Below, one piece after another: positions 1 through 11,700 of a stretch of 64,000 nt of DNA (position 1 is the stretch's first letter; each line of letters starts with the position of its first letter). The stretch comes from Zhengitettix transpicula (Eukaryota; Arthropoda; Insecta; Orthoptera; Tetrigidae): assembly GCA_037074705.1 (NCBI GenBank), contig CM073593.1, positions 8,685,001-8,749,000 on the forward strand, given 5' to 3'. A program made the translations under genes and the position numbers. The notes below the pieces were generated by a model that was given only the letters and a program-made list of their open reading frames with translations, did not search any database and was not told the DNA's origin.

Positions 1-53
1 TTCAGTTCAACCGTTTATAATTATTAACTATTAATTGTCCTTTAATTGTTACA
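1..53 (-). mobile_element. 5' end of a long LTR, cut by the window edge
   Basis: Read on the minus strand, this segment begins TGTAACAATTAAAGGACAAT at position 53. That resembles the 5' ends of the other long LTRs here, such as those at 18157 and 44433. It is separated from the next LTR (68-1190) by 14 bases of pure AT. The rest lies outside the window. Confidence 0.5.
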
Positions 54-67
54 ATATATATATATAT

Positions 68-293
68 TGTAATGATTAATTAATTTGCCCCAAGTTGTGG
101 TGTCATTAAATGTAATAATTAACCAGTAGGCTTTAATTAAATTTTGCCCCACGTTGTGGGCCATTAAATGTAATAATTCATAATGAATAGGCTTTAATTT
201 ATTTTCCCCACGTTGTGGTGCCACTTAATGTAATAATCAAATGATAGGCTTTAATTAAATTTTGCCCCACGTTGTGGTAGCCATTAATGTAAT
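68..293 (-). repeat. Four tandem units of LTR end plus tRNA-Lys-like primer-binding site
   Basis: On the plus strand TGTAAT recurs at 68, 111, 169, 229 and 288, and each interval holds one TGCCCCACGTTGTGGTGCCA-like block (about 86-104, 145-163, 205-223, 263-283). On the minus strand each unit therefore reads ATTACA, then TTAATGGC-nCC-ACAACGTGGGGCA, then a leader ending in ATTACA again. The block resembles the primer-binding site for tRNA-Lys(CUU), TGGCGCCCAACGTGGGGC, with one inserted base. Unit length is 43-60 bp. Confidence 0.75.
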
Positions 294-1190
294 CATCAAA
301 ATGAAAAGGTTAATTAAATTAAACGATTATGAAAAATTAACAAACAAAATAATTGATCAATTTGTGGCTTCCAAATATTAAAAACAACTTCAATGAAATT
401 TAAGATCTCTTCTCTCAGGGCCTTCACTGGGTTTGATAATTAACAGAGAAACTGATTTAATAATCTGATTAACAATTCAGTTTAAAATTTACCTAAAAAC
501 AATATGTCGATAAATGAAAAAAAACTAACTGTAAAAAAATTAACCTGAATGAAAAATGAACGAAATCTGACTCTACCCTTTTAGTTATCGTTTACAGATT
601 TTATTAATGTTTTGGTTACTCACATAATGTCCGACTGGTACCAGCTTTCTTTTGTATCTCCAACACTACACTATAAATGCAAATTTTTACACAGTTTCTA
701 ATTTCCTCACAGATTTTACACTCATGCCGTCGAAATGCACGAATCAGCTCTCAGGAACCTCGGATGATCCTCTAATTGGTCAGCTATCGGATGTCGGTTT
801 CCCTCAGTGCAAAATTGTTCGATTTTTATAATGAAACAACCTTTGCTTCACCGTTGGCTAGTTGTTGAAAAATCTCTCTGTCCAACTATCTGCTTGCTTA
901 CTGGAACTCACGATTTGCAGATTTTAGACTTTTACTGGACCTAACTGCTATGTATCTCGGAGAAAATTTGTTTTAATGTGTGATTCCTCTCGTGGCTGAC
1001 CGTAGACTTAGACTATCGACTGGAGACTCCCTTTACTTTTGTGCGCGCAATCACCATTTTTCGGCTTTTCATCAAAGCAACAGAGCTCGTTGCTCATTGT
1101 CACTTTGGTCGCTCATACTGCTAACATTCATCTATCAAAACAATTCAAATTATGACCAAACAATTAATGACCTAATTAACTATTGCTACA
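68..1190 (-). mobile_element. Solo LTR (TGTA/TACA family, subfamily B) with iterated primer-binding sites
   Basis: The 1123-bp segment has TG...CA ends (TGTAGCAATAG at 1190 on the minus strand, ATTACA at 68). It is flanked on both sides by ATAT, taken as a 4-bp target duplication. Its body matches the LTR at 8743-9777 throughout: a GGCCATTAATTGTTT-like start, the GGCCCTGAGAGA box before the 3' end, and AAATCTGTGAG in the middle. It carries no retrotransposon coding sequence, so it is a solo LTR. Small open frames inside it are chance. Its 3' end (68-293) is a tandem array described separately. Confidence 0.75.
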
Positions 1191-2338
1191 ATATATATCC
1201 TTCATGATTGGTGTTTCGAAAAAAGGGTTTTTATGATTTGATAAGGGAATAACAAAATTATTGAAATTAAAATATAAAACATCTGTGAAATGTTCAATGT
1301 TCAGCCCTACTGTCCTGAAGAAGGGTGCTCATTTCCTCAAAAATTTGAAATCCTGTTTCATCCCAGCTTACTGCTCTCTCTCCTCTTTCCTATCCAAATG
1401 ATGTTATTGTCAATTTTACATTTTTAATTCATTGTATAATTTTTTTCTTATTTATATCATCACCTGCTTGTCCATTTTTCGTTTATTTATTAAATCTTTG
1501 AAATCATATTGTTTAATGTTGTGTCCTTGGAGAGCAGTAATATGCCTATGTGATAAAAGATCCTTCCCAATCCTGTATCATCATCTAGGAGATGATGAGT
1601 GTTGAATTTGGTTTGTTCATGATGCTTCAACCTAGTTTTGACTATAATTGCTGAGCCAGCATGCACTATCTGGATGTTGTGAAGCATAAATAGAATTTTT
1701 AAATAGCTCCAGACTTTTTAGTTGGATTTAGACATTAACATTATCTATAGAGATATTCATGGTACGTCCATACTGCTAGCTTAAGCTGTTGATGCATGGT
1801 TTGTTTTCATGACAAGGATACTTCAAAGGTCATTCCAACAGAGATCATATGTTGCCATAAACGTATACAACAATGTTTTTCACCATCTTGACCTGTTTCA
1901 GGCTACACTTATCTCATTTGTAATATAATATTTGGAACTTGTACACTGTTCTTTCACTGTTTCATCCCTTGCTTATTCTTGTTTTATCCTAGTCACCATT
2001 TGTACTACATCAGGAAAGCAAATGAATGGTGCACACATTTGAGTAGAAACACATAGTACACAAATATAAACTGTAAAATAACTCCATTACTTTTAATAGT
2101 TGCACAATCAATCGATAAACATTGAAAAGACATTTAAATGGCAAAACTCAAGGGCATAGTAGGTAAAAAAACAACCTGTGAAAATTCTCAAGTAGGCCTT
2201 CAATTCCGGGGTCAATATTAATGTTAAATAACCTTTTCGTTTGCTTATATGAAAGGTTGATATATAGTTACATATGTGTGAGGCAGACATGCCATTTGTA
2301 ATAAACACAGTTTTGAACAGCATAATTAATATTTCATA
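1191..2338. other. Intergenic, no gene seen
   Basis: AT-rich sequence with short open frames only. A CTGAAGA at 1315 resembles the hammerhead-like repeats elsewhere but lacks a matching stem. Nothing else is supported. Confidence 0.5.
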
Positions 2339-2343
2339 GTATT

Positions 2344-2523
2344 TGTAATATATCATGATGTGAATAGAAGGCGCTGTCTAGACCTCTATGTGTGAACCCT
2401 AAAACCATAGTGAAAACACACAATCTAGTATGGGATCTCGCTGTGTTAACATGTTACTCTACACTTAGCAATAAACCATATACATATATTTCGTGGCTGC
2501 TCAATTCACCTCAAGGCACCACA
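2344..2523 (+). mobile_element. Solo LTR of the Mag-type gypsy element
   Basis: The 180-bp sequence starts TGTAATATATCATGATGTG and ends CACCACA. It matches the 3' LTR of the gypsy element at 56667-56846 over its whole length with scattered substitutions. It is flanked by GTATT on both sides (2339-2343 and 2524-2528), a perfect 5-bp target duplication. No internal region is present, which fits LTR-LTR recombination. It lies about 240 bp beyond the stop codon of the Kazal gene. Confidence 0.93.
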
Positions 2524-2689
2524 GTATTTCAGTTAAGAGCACTATAATTGTGCACCGATATTATCCCAACAAAAACATTTTGTGGGAGTTCATTAAAATT
2601 CGGTTTGTATTCAATGAGAAAGAATAATGATGAAGTAGGGTTATTTATAGTACATATTAAATAAAATATCTAATTTCAACAAATTTACT

Positions 2690-2695
2690 TTTATT
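2690..2695 (-). promoter_or_regulatory. Polyadenylation signal of the Kazal gene
   Basis: AATAAA on the minus strand, about 70 bp after the stop codon, and the first such signal downstream. Confidence 0.5.
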
Positions 2696-2763
2696 TCATA
2701 AGGTCTTCTTAGTCATTTACATTAATTTCAAAAATATTGGAACATCATTAATTTAAATACAGT

Positions 2764-2798
2764 TTACTTGCAAGCTCCTTGTTTAATGATCTTCAGGT
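2764..2798 (-). CDS. Kazal gene exon 3 (last cysteine and stop)
   Basis: An acceptor with a pyrimidine tract (AACTTTTCAG) precedes 35 bases that encode the tail LKIIKQGACK and TAA. The split codon A|AC gives Asn58. The tail supplies the sixth cysteine at the expected place for a Kazal fold. Confidence 0.8.
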
Positions 2799-5700
2799 CT
2801 GAAAAGTTAAAAAATAATTCAAAATTATAACACAATAGATTGTTATTGAAATTGCTATTTATCTTATCTCTTGGAAATATATAATAAATTACTGCTGATA
2901 CTGCTTTGCAGTTGTTGCCAATCCTAGAAAGATATAAAATAAGACTACAAAGAAACAAAATTCAAAATCAACAAAACTTTGCATTCAGTTATTATATTGA
3001 ATCCGTGTTCAGGTTAATTTAATAGCTAAATAAGCAATACAGCCAATATGTCACAAAAATGTATTAATTCGTTAAACGAAAACTTATTTTCGAACAACAT
3101 TCATCCACAATTTTGGGACTTCTTCAGATAATATACAGTTTCTAAATTCAAATATAGAATGAATATGAATTTAGAACCATTGATTGCGTACTGTGAGTAC
3201 TGAAATGTTACATTTCAGTTACACTCTTCATAGGATACAGACTTCCCTGGCTGTGTGTATATTGTAACATTAAAATTTGATATTGTCTTTGATATGCCTT
3301 TGTAGGCATCCCCTATTGCGCCGTACATTGTTATTGTAATGTGGAGACGCATGATGGCGCGCACTAAGATTTGTGAAGGTAGTTCCGTGGAGGACTCGTC
3401 GGGGGATGGAGCTGAGTATCCAAAAAACAGCGTAAAACATTGGAGCGTAGAAATTATTGAAAATGTTAAAAGGAAATTCAAAGTAGTCATCTAGTAATAA
3501 GCCAAACCCTGGAGATATATGTATCCCATGTCTCGATACAATAAAAATTGTTAAGTTTTGATAATTTTCCTTATTAAACAAAAAATTATCTGGCGCCCTA
3601 AACAAACTGGAGAAAGAGACGGAAGGACGAGAGGTAGGATGTTACAATATATATGTATATATTATCTTTTATATACCGTATATATAATTAATAAGTCAAT
3701 TTTGATACTTGTACAGTGAGGAAAGAGGGCAAAGGTTGGGAGCACACTCTGAAGAAATCATATTCATAGGCATAGTGATACGCTCAAAGGAAGAATATGT
3801 TAAAAGTGTAGAGAGGATAGGAAGAAGGAAAGACTGACCAAAGCGTATTTTGGTTTAATTAATTAATCAACTCTTCTGGCATATTGGCTGCATTGCTTGT
3901 TTATTTATTAAATGATAATTGTCAGATTATATAAAATATCAATTCAATAGCTACTCTCATAATACTTCTTGTGTTAGAAGATTGTATGAAACTAGTAATT
4001 TTAGATTCCGGAGAAAGTATTTAGTAATGCAATAATTGAAATTAGGTTTTCTGCTCAAATCGTAAATCTAGTGTCAAACACACGTGAAATATAGTCTAAA
4101 TTCTATAAATATCTCTGACTATAAAAATAGATGACTTGTCTACATCTGATAAAGAATCCATCAATGCATCAGCTGAATTATCAATATTCCAATGATTAAC
4201 CTGTTTCTTTTAGGACCGATAACATATATTTCCTTTCATATTCTTGAGGAAAGCTTCAATTTTCAATTCTTATTAGTTTGAGTAATTTTTAATTGGAAAG
4301 AAGTCTCAAATAAAATTTAATTGTGAAATGGATAATGTGGCTGAAAGTGTTTAGATAATAAAATATTATACACTTAATAATGTAGAAACTACGAATTGGT
4401 CATTGTATAACACACTGTATTCTACGTTTACAACAATGGGCGAAACATTTGCGTCACATAATGACTTCCAAAGAGCTATATAAACATAATATAGTGGCTA
4501 TATCAGCGTAACATGCGCTCTGGGTGGCAGCAACAAACAACACTGACCGCCATTTTTTAGTAGGTCTACTTCACCGAAATTCTTAGGTGTGTTTACGCTG
4601 TTGTCGGTGAAAGTTTTGAAGTTTTTGTGTTAAAATATATTGTTAATATTAATCATGCCAAGCGTGTCATTATTTTTCCGACGTATCAGCATTTTTAATT
4701 TCTAACTTAACTTATTCTTAGGTCGTATTTATAAAATTTATGTATTCTTCACGATCATCTATTATGAGAGGAATTTTGGAGACACTTGTACCTAATGAAA
4801 AAAATAATTTTAAATCTTGTACAGATCACAATTTTGATCATGATTACATCCCTGAATATGAGAGATTAACATTATATTCAGAAAAAGTGGTAGAATATAT
4901 TTCAGGAAGTGTTGTAAGAGTGGTGGTAAAAATACTGAAGTGTTTAGGTTGTTTAGAGGTTCTCCTTGCTTCTCGCTCTCAAAGAAAAACGGGATTGATT
5001 AAAATAAAAGACTTTAAAGACAAGTTAATCAACCCGTCTAAAGACGTTGTGAAATTATTTAAACTTGCTGAAAAACTATTGAGGAATAATGAAACACACA
5101 TAGGAAAGAAGAATTTGCTATTAAAATTGTGTGTGGAGGTATTCCGGATGTTGGGACATAAACAAATTTTATTTTGTGAATTCGACCATTTAATAGATTC
5201 GGCCGAATTTGGTGAGGAAACTCACTACTCAATTTAAAAATAAAACATTACTTTCATTGCAGAATTCGCCATATGTGTAAAGAAAAAGCAATGGATGAAA
5301 GAGGACGCAATATTAGGCAAGTGTATACAAAACTGATATTTTTTAAAGTTCAATAAATTTTTCAATGCCCTAAATGTGTTATAGATTTAGTTTTAGGTCA
5401 TTTGTGCTAGCAGACGACAGGAGAACGCCCACCAGCCCTTATAAAACATGGCGGCTGAATTTTCAATTTGCTTCAAATATGGCGGCGACTTGTCCAGTCT
5501 ATGTTGTTTATATATGTCTTTGATGGCTTCCCTACGCAAAAACGGAAATTTTGCGTCATATCATGGCTCATAATATTGCGTCACAATACATAGTGAATGC
5601 TGGATTTGTGTAAAAACTTTAAAAGTATGGGAAACCCGAGAACTTTTTCTTCTACAAATACACCGGGAAAGCCTTCGCTCTTTGAGTATGATGATATGTT

Positions 5701-8700
5701 CGATGCCAACTACTGACAAACAAAATACAATATCTAAGTCCCTTTATAACTGATTAATTTTAATGTCCTTGCATACAGTCATAGATCACACAATTTATTC
5801 GTGATCAAAACTCTACGTTTTAATTAAAATTGTGACATACTTATTTTTTATATGTGGATATTAACCAAAGACATATATAAACAACGTAGACTGGACAAGT
5901 CGCCGCCATGTTTGAAGCAAATTGAAAACTCAGCCGCCATGTTTTATACTGTCTGGTTGGCGTTCCCCTTCGTCTGCTAGCCTTGAACTCTGTCGTACAA
6001 ATGACCTAAAACTAAATCTCTACGGACAATATATTTTAAGGTTTAAGTAAATATAACACATTTAAAGCATAGAAAAATTTATTGACCTTTAAATAATATC
6101 AGTTTTGTATACAATTGCCTAATATTGCGTCCTACTTTCATCCATTGCTTTTTCTTTACACATATAACGAATTTTGCAATTGAAGTACTGTTTTAATAAA
6201 ACCTTTATTAAAATTGAGTAGTGAGTTTCCTCACCAAATTCGGCCGAATCTATTAAATGGTCGAATACACAAAATAAAATTTGTTTATGTCCCAAAATCC
6301 GGAATACCTCCACACACAATTTTAATAGTTAATTCTTCTTTCCTATTTGTGTTTCGTTATTCCTCAGTACTTTTTCAGCAACGTCTTTAGACGAGTTGAT
6401 TAACTTGTCTTTAAAGTCCTTTATTTTAATCAGTCCCGTTTTTCTTTCAAAGCGAGGAGCAAGGAGAACCTAAACACTTTACCACCATCCGTACAACACT
6501 TCCTGAAATATATTCTACCACTTTTTCTGAATCTAAAGTTAATCTCTCATATTCAGGGATGTAAACATGATCAAAATTGTGATCTGTACAAGATTTAAAA
6601 TTATATTTTTCAATCCGTACAACCAATGTCTCCAAAATTCCTCCCATACTATTGGCACTTTTGGATGGTTCTATCTGCGTATTGCATTTGGATTATTTCG
6701 ATTTCCCCCACATCTTCGTATGCAAGAAAAGAAGAGTTCTAAATGGTCCTGGCTCATTCTCCTACTTAATATAAATTTGAGAACTTGAGAATCGTTCCAC
6801 ACATACTTCTCTGTCAGTTTCCTCAAACTGAGAAGATTTAAAACAATCCCACACTCACCCATCTTCCTCCCTGACTAAACTCCCATCGTACAGCTTTAAA
6901 TTCATAAAATACTGTACAGTTCTTCCTATCGTGTTGTATATTGTCACTCTGTTACCTCTAAACACAGGAGTTTTTGTACCCTTGTTCATAACATTGCACG
7001 AATTCAACAAATCAAATGCTTTATCTACCATTTTTATGAACTTTACCGTGCCCTCACAATTTACAAATTCAGACAAACCCAAGTCTCTACAAAAACTCAT
7101 GGCATCTGCTACAGAATTGCTTAGTGTCTACCTTCATTTTCTGTGCCTCATTCTGAATGCGCAGCCTCCTCATTCGATTTGCAACATGTAACCGTTCCTA
7201 GTCTAGAGCGAAACAACAGCACCTCCAAAGCTATTTTTTGTCAACTGACGAGTGCAGTTTTGTCGCTCTAGGCTCTTCTTAGCACCTGAAGAAAGGACAA
7301 GGATTCCAGAAACGTTGTGCAGTATTTATATTATCACTTATTTTGTCTGTATTTGGCTATCTTTCTTATTATTATGCTGATACTTTCTTAAAATACGATA
7401 CTTCATGTGTTTTCAAACTACGATTATTACAATTGTAGGCTTGGCATGATTTATAATAATAAACCATTTATTTTAACAAAATAACTTCAAAACTTCCACC
7501 ATCAGTAGCATAACACAAATCGGGTTTTAGGTAAAGTGGACCTACTAAAGAATGGCGGTCAGTGTTGTTTGTTGCTGCCACCCAGAGCGCTGTAACGCTG
7601 ATATAGCCACTCTATTATGTTTATATATCTCTTTGATATTAACATATTAATTGTTATTCCACAGTACTTATGCTAAAATTGGAATGATGCAGAGACAACT
7701 AGCATGACACCTGTGCAAGGATCACACGCAAAATCTTCAATAATTTCATATTTCTTAAAAGAAGTCTTTCAGTTAAGCTTGGTTAGTTGTTTATTTGTAA
7801 CATATTTTACTATATTTTTGATAATTAATTATATCAATTAAGTTATTTCCTGTGAGATTTCTCAATTTTTATAAGATGACTAATTAATTATTCCAGAGAC
7901 TAAATATTATAATTTTGCTGTGAGAAAATGTTTACATATATGTATCAGCAAACTTTTATCATTACTTCTCATTGAAAATTGTTAGACTTAGTCCACAAGT
8001 AAGAGAGAAAAAAATTATTTGAACTGTTAGTAATATTTTAAATGAATCATAAATTGAAAGAAAACCGTGTGTTGATAAACATCTAGATAAAATGAGTTAT
8101 AATCATTCAAACATCATCGAGCAATAGAAATTCTAATGCCTCTATTGAAACTTACTAGTGTTGTTTTTGCAATTATAAACTCGTAGCTGACAAGCATTGC
8201 TGAATGTTTGCCGTGGAGGTCCGGCACATACCGGATCATACACTGCTGGGCATATGGTTGGGCATCTTGCACCTGAAGTTGCCACCACGAGGACTGCTGC
8301 TGAAATGGATATTCTTACATTAGTTTATTTGCTTCGTGAGTAAAGCCTAATTCTGTTAACAGGTTAAAGCATACATGTAGTCACATAGCAAGGTGCCAAG
8401 TTCCCAACAGCCCATTTGGTACTTTAATCCAGAACTGGGATTTAAGATTGTGACATTGTTAACTTTCTACAATGTTTAGATTAATTTTAGATTAATTAGG
8501 ATTGTTATTTTCATTTGTTTCTCTAGTGAATTAAGCTTTATAATTTTTAACAAAAATACGCTTTTTTCGTAATTATTAATAAGTAAATAAATAATTACAA
8601 AAATTAAATATATGAGTATAAGGAGTTTATATTTGCAATTAAGAAATATAGCTTCCATTCGATTGAGGTTTTCCTTTAAAGAGGAACAAAGTTTTGTGCA

Positions 8701-11700
8701 TAGAACATGACTATCCGAGTATTTGTACTTATTAAAATATATTGTAATGCCAATTAATTAGGCCATTAATTGTTTGGACGTAAAATTTGAATTGTTTGAG
8801 AAATCCATTATAGCGGTCTGATCGAACAAAGCAACAATGAGAGAAGCGAGCTCACTTTGCTTTGTCGAAAAGTCAAAAATGGCGTATGCGCGCTAAAACT
8901 CGGGAGAGCTAGGAGTCAGTTTGCGGAAAAACATCGTGAGGAGCAGAACAAGTAATATAGTTGTTGGTTAGCCGAGAAAGATTGTTAGGAGCTGATGGCG
9001 GAAAGACATTATGAGGAGCAGAACAAGAAATATATTTTGAGCAGAGACTAGACATCGTCAATGTATAACTAGTTAAAGTTGTAAATTAATACGAAGAAAA
9101 CATTCACGCCGCAAATATTGCAGCGTAAATAATTGAAAAGTAAGAGCAGTTTAAGTCTACAGCAAGGAACTAAAGAAAAGTTAGTTCGCTCCGAAAGAAT
9201 AAATAGTCAAAATAAATCGGCAAGGAGATACGTTGCAGTTTACGTCCAATTCTGTAAAAGACAACATAGGATTCCAGACATCAGATAGCTGACATTCAGG
9301 AGGATCATCCGAGTTCCTGTGAGCCTATCAATTTCGACTTAATAGTGTAAAATCTGTGAGTCGACATTTTAGAATCAGTGTAAAAGTTTGCCATAGTGTA
9401 CTTCCGAAACCAAAAAGAATGCTGTTACCAGCTGGCAGATGTAAGTAAAAAAACCAAAACTAATGATTAATTGTAAACGCTAATTAGAGGATAAGGTCAG
9501 ATTTAGTTCTCTTTTAAATTGTCAATCAGAGTTATTTTCTTTACTTTTAATTTCTTTCTATCGATATATTGCTTAGGTAAATTGTGAACTGTTTGTTAAT
9601 AATACTTTTAAATCTATTTTTGTGTCCATTATCAAAACCCAGTAGAGGCCCTGAGAGAGAGAAAGATCTCAAATTTTGTTGTAATTATCTTTATTGCCAC
9701 AAAATAAATAAATATTTTGTTTGTTAATTTTTTATTATTATTTCATTTAATAAACGACCTACTATTTGATTATTACATAAATGGCGCTTCATCGAGATGT
9801 TAATTCTTTAAATTAAATAGAATAGGACTAGTAGTAAATAATAGTAAATTCTAAAGTTTTAGAATTCTGTGATAAAAACTGCTCGAGTGCCTTGTCTGGG
9901 ACACGTACATCGGATAGAGAATGCAAGAGAACCAAAGAAAGTTCTGGAGGGGCATCCAGGTGGCAGAAGATACAGCGGTAGACCAAGAAAGCGTTGGAGT
10001 GAAGAGGTGGAAGAAGACCGACGCGCTACGGGAGTCAGGAGATGGAGAACCAAGGCAATCGAAAGAGAGCTTTGGAAGAAGATAGTTGCGGAGACCAAGG
10101 TTCTACAAGGACCGTAGCGTCGAAGAGTCAGTCATGTTCCATCAAAATTAATTTAGTTATGTAAAGTGGCAACGTCGTGCACTGCCTCCTCACCCTTAAA
10201 ACATCAAAATTTAAAATAATTTACTAGTTGTATCTCGCTGAATTTTTATTTGCTTTAAGTATTTTTTGTACTGGTCTTTTACATGCGTCTTTTACTTGCA
10301 TTAATAATATGTTGAACTTTAGTATTTAAGGACGTGATCCGCATTCTACGCCGTGATTATAAAAAATTGAAGTTAATTATTAATAAATTAATAATAAAAG
10401 CAGAGAATGTTGTTTTATATAAGTAAAGAGTGAAGTGACATTGAGAGGATAAAGTATAGGACAACTCCTAGCGAGAACACGTGGATAACAGAAAGGATTT
10501 CTACGACCAAAATAAAGACAAAATTATATTAACTATCTGTTACTACATTTTGTTCGTATGACACTAAATTTAATTTTGCCAAAATAAATTTCTTACAATA
10601 ATGTCCCCATGAATGATCAATGTTTTTTAAATTGTTTTAAAGCAAAAATTTGCATTCTTTCTACTTACAAGTTTTAATTCTTCGTTATTTTATTTAATGA
10701 TAAAGACTTTTTGACTCAATAGATTCACTTCGAGAGTGCTTGATTCATTCCGACTTTCACACTTTTTCAATAAGTAAATTCACTTGAGATCAGAAGAGCG
10801 CGAGCTGTTGTTCCAATCTAAGAACAAGCTCTTTTGGGGTGGGGGGACACTAGCGGTTGGTCCGCTCTGAGTGATTCACTTGGGATCAGAAGAGCTACCG
10901 TTCTTTTCTGCCGAGTCAAAGGGAACTAGCTCTTTGAAACATTTCTCGATCAGATCGCCCATCACTACAATCCAGGTGACGAACTAGAAAACTTTTGAGT
11001 TCGTCACTTGGATTGTGCGGTTGTGTCGTTCTCACGGATTTTGCGTTTTTAAACATCTGATGAAAAGGACAAGGGCTCCATAGAGGTTTTGTTGTATTTA
11101 TAATATCACTTCTTTTTATCTGTTATTTGACTATTTATTTATTTATCTGATATTGTGTGACTTACGCCTATTTTTAATATGGTTAGTTGAGTTTGGTCAA
11201 ACGTCAGAATTTATTTATGAACATTAAAATTAACTATTAACTAACATACATAACGTTTCTTCCCTTTGTTTATGGAGCTCTTCAGAAATTATTAAAGAAA
11301 CAATTAAAATGTTTTGTAAAATTGAATAAAATAATTAATCAGAAAAAATTAGACATCCTCCATCAGCTTCTGGGGCCGATAAACAAAATGTCTTCATTTT
11401 TTATCAAATTTAAAATAAATAAATAAAATAAAAGTTATAATTTTTGCTTTAATAATATAGAACTGAAGAGGACACTAAACAAAGGAAAGAAACGTTATGT
11501 ACTTTAGTTAATTGTAAATTTCAATATACTGTAATACTAATTAGAGGCCATTAATGATTTTAATAATTAGATAGTTATGATGGATTGTTAGCGGTACCAA
11601 TTTTCAAAATACAACAATGTGTAGGCTAGCTTTGTCGTGAGCCGCGAGGACTGTCTGAAAGCAGTCGGTCTGGTGTTGAAGTCGGGTGAGGAAGTAAAAA

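Larger units (their letters stand above)
10118..11529. repeat. Kazal intron 1 with hairpins and hammerhead-like repeats
   Basis: No gene. Visible structure: direct copies of a TTCACTTG(A/G)GATCAGAAGAGC block near 10780 and 10875; a hairpin at 10967-11016; CTGATGA with a degenerate partner at 11057; and 37-bp inverted arms at 11249-11285 and 11463-11499. Confidence 0.5.

Noticed and set aside
86..283. CRISPR-like array
   Set aside because: The repeats are regularly spaced, but the spacers are similar to each other and the unit matches an LTR end plus primer-binding site.
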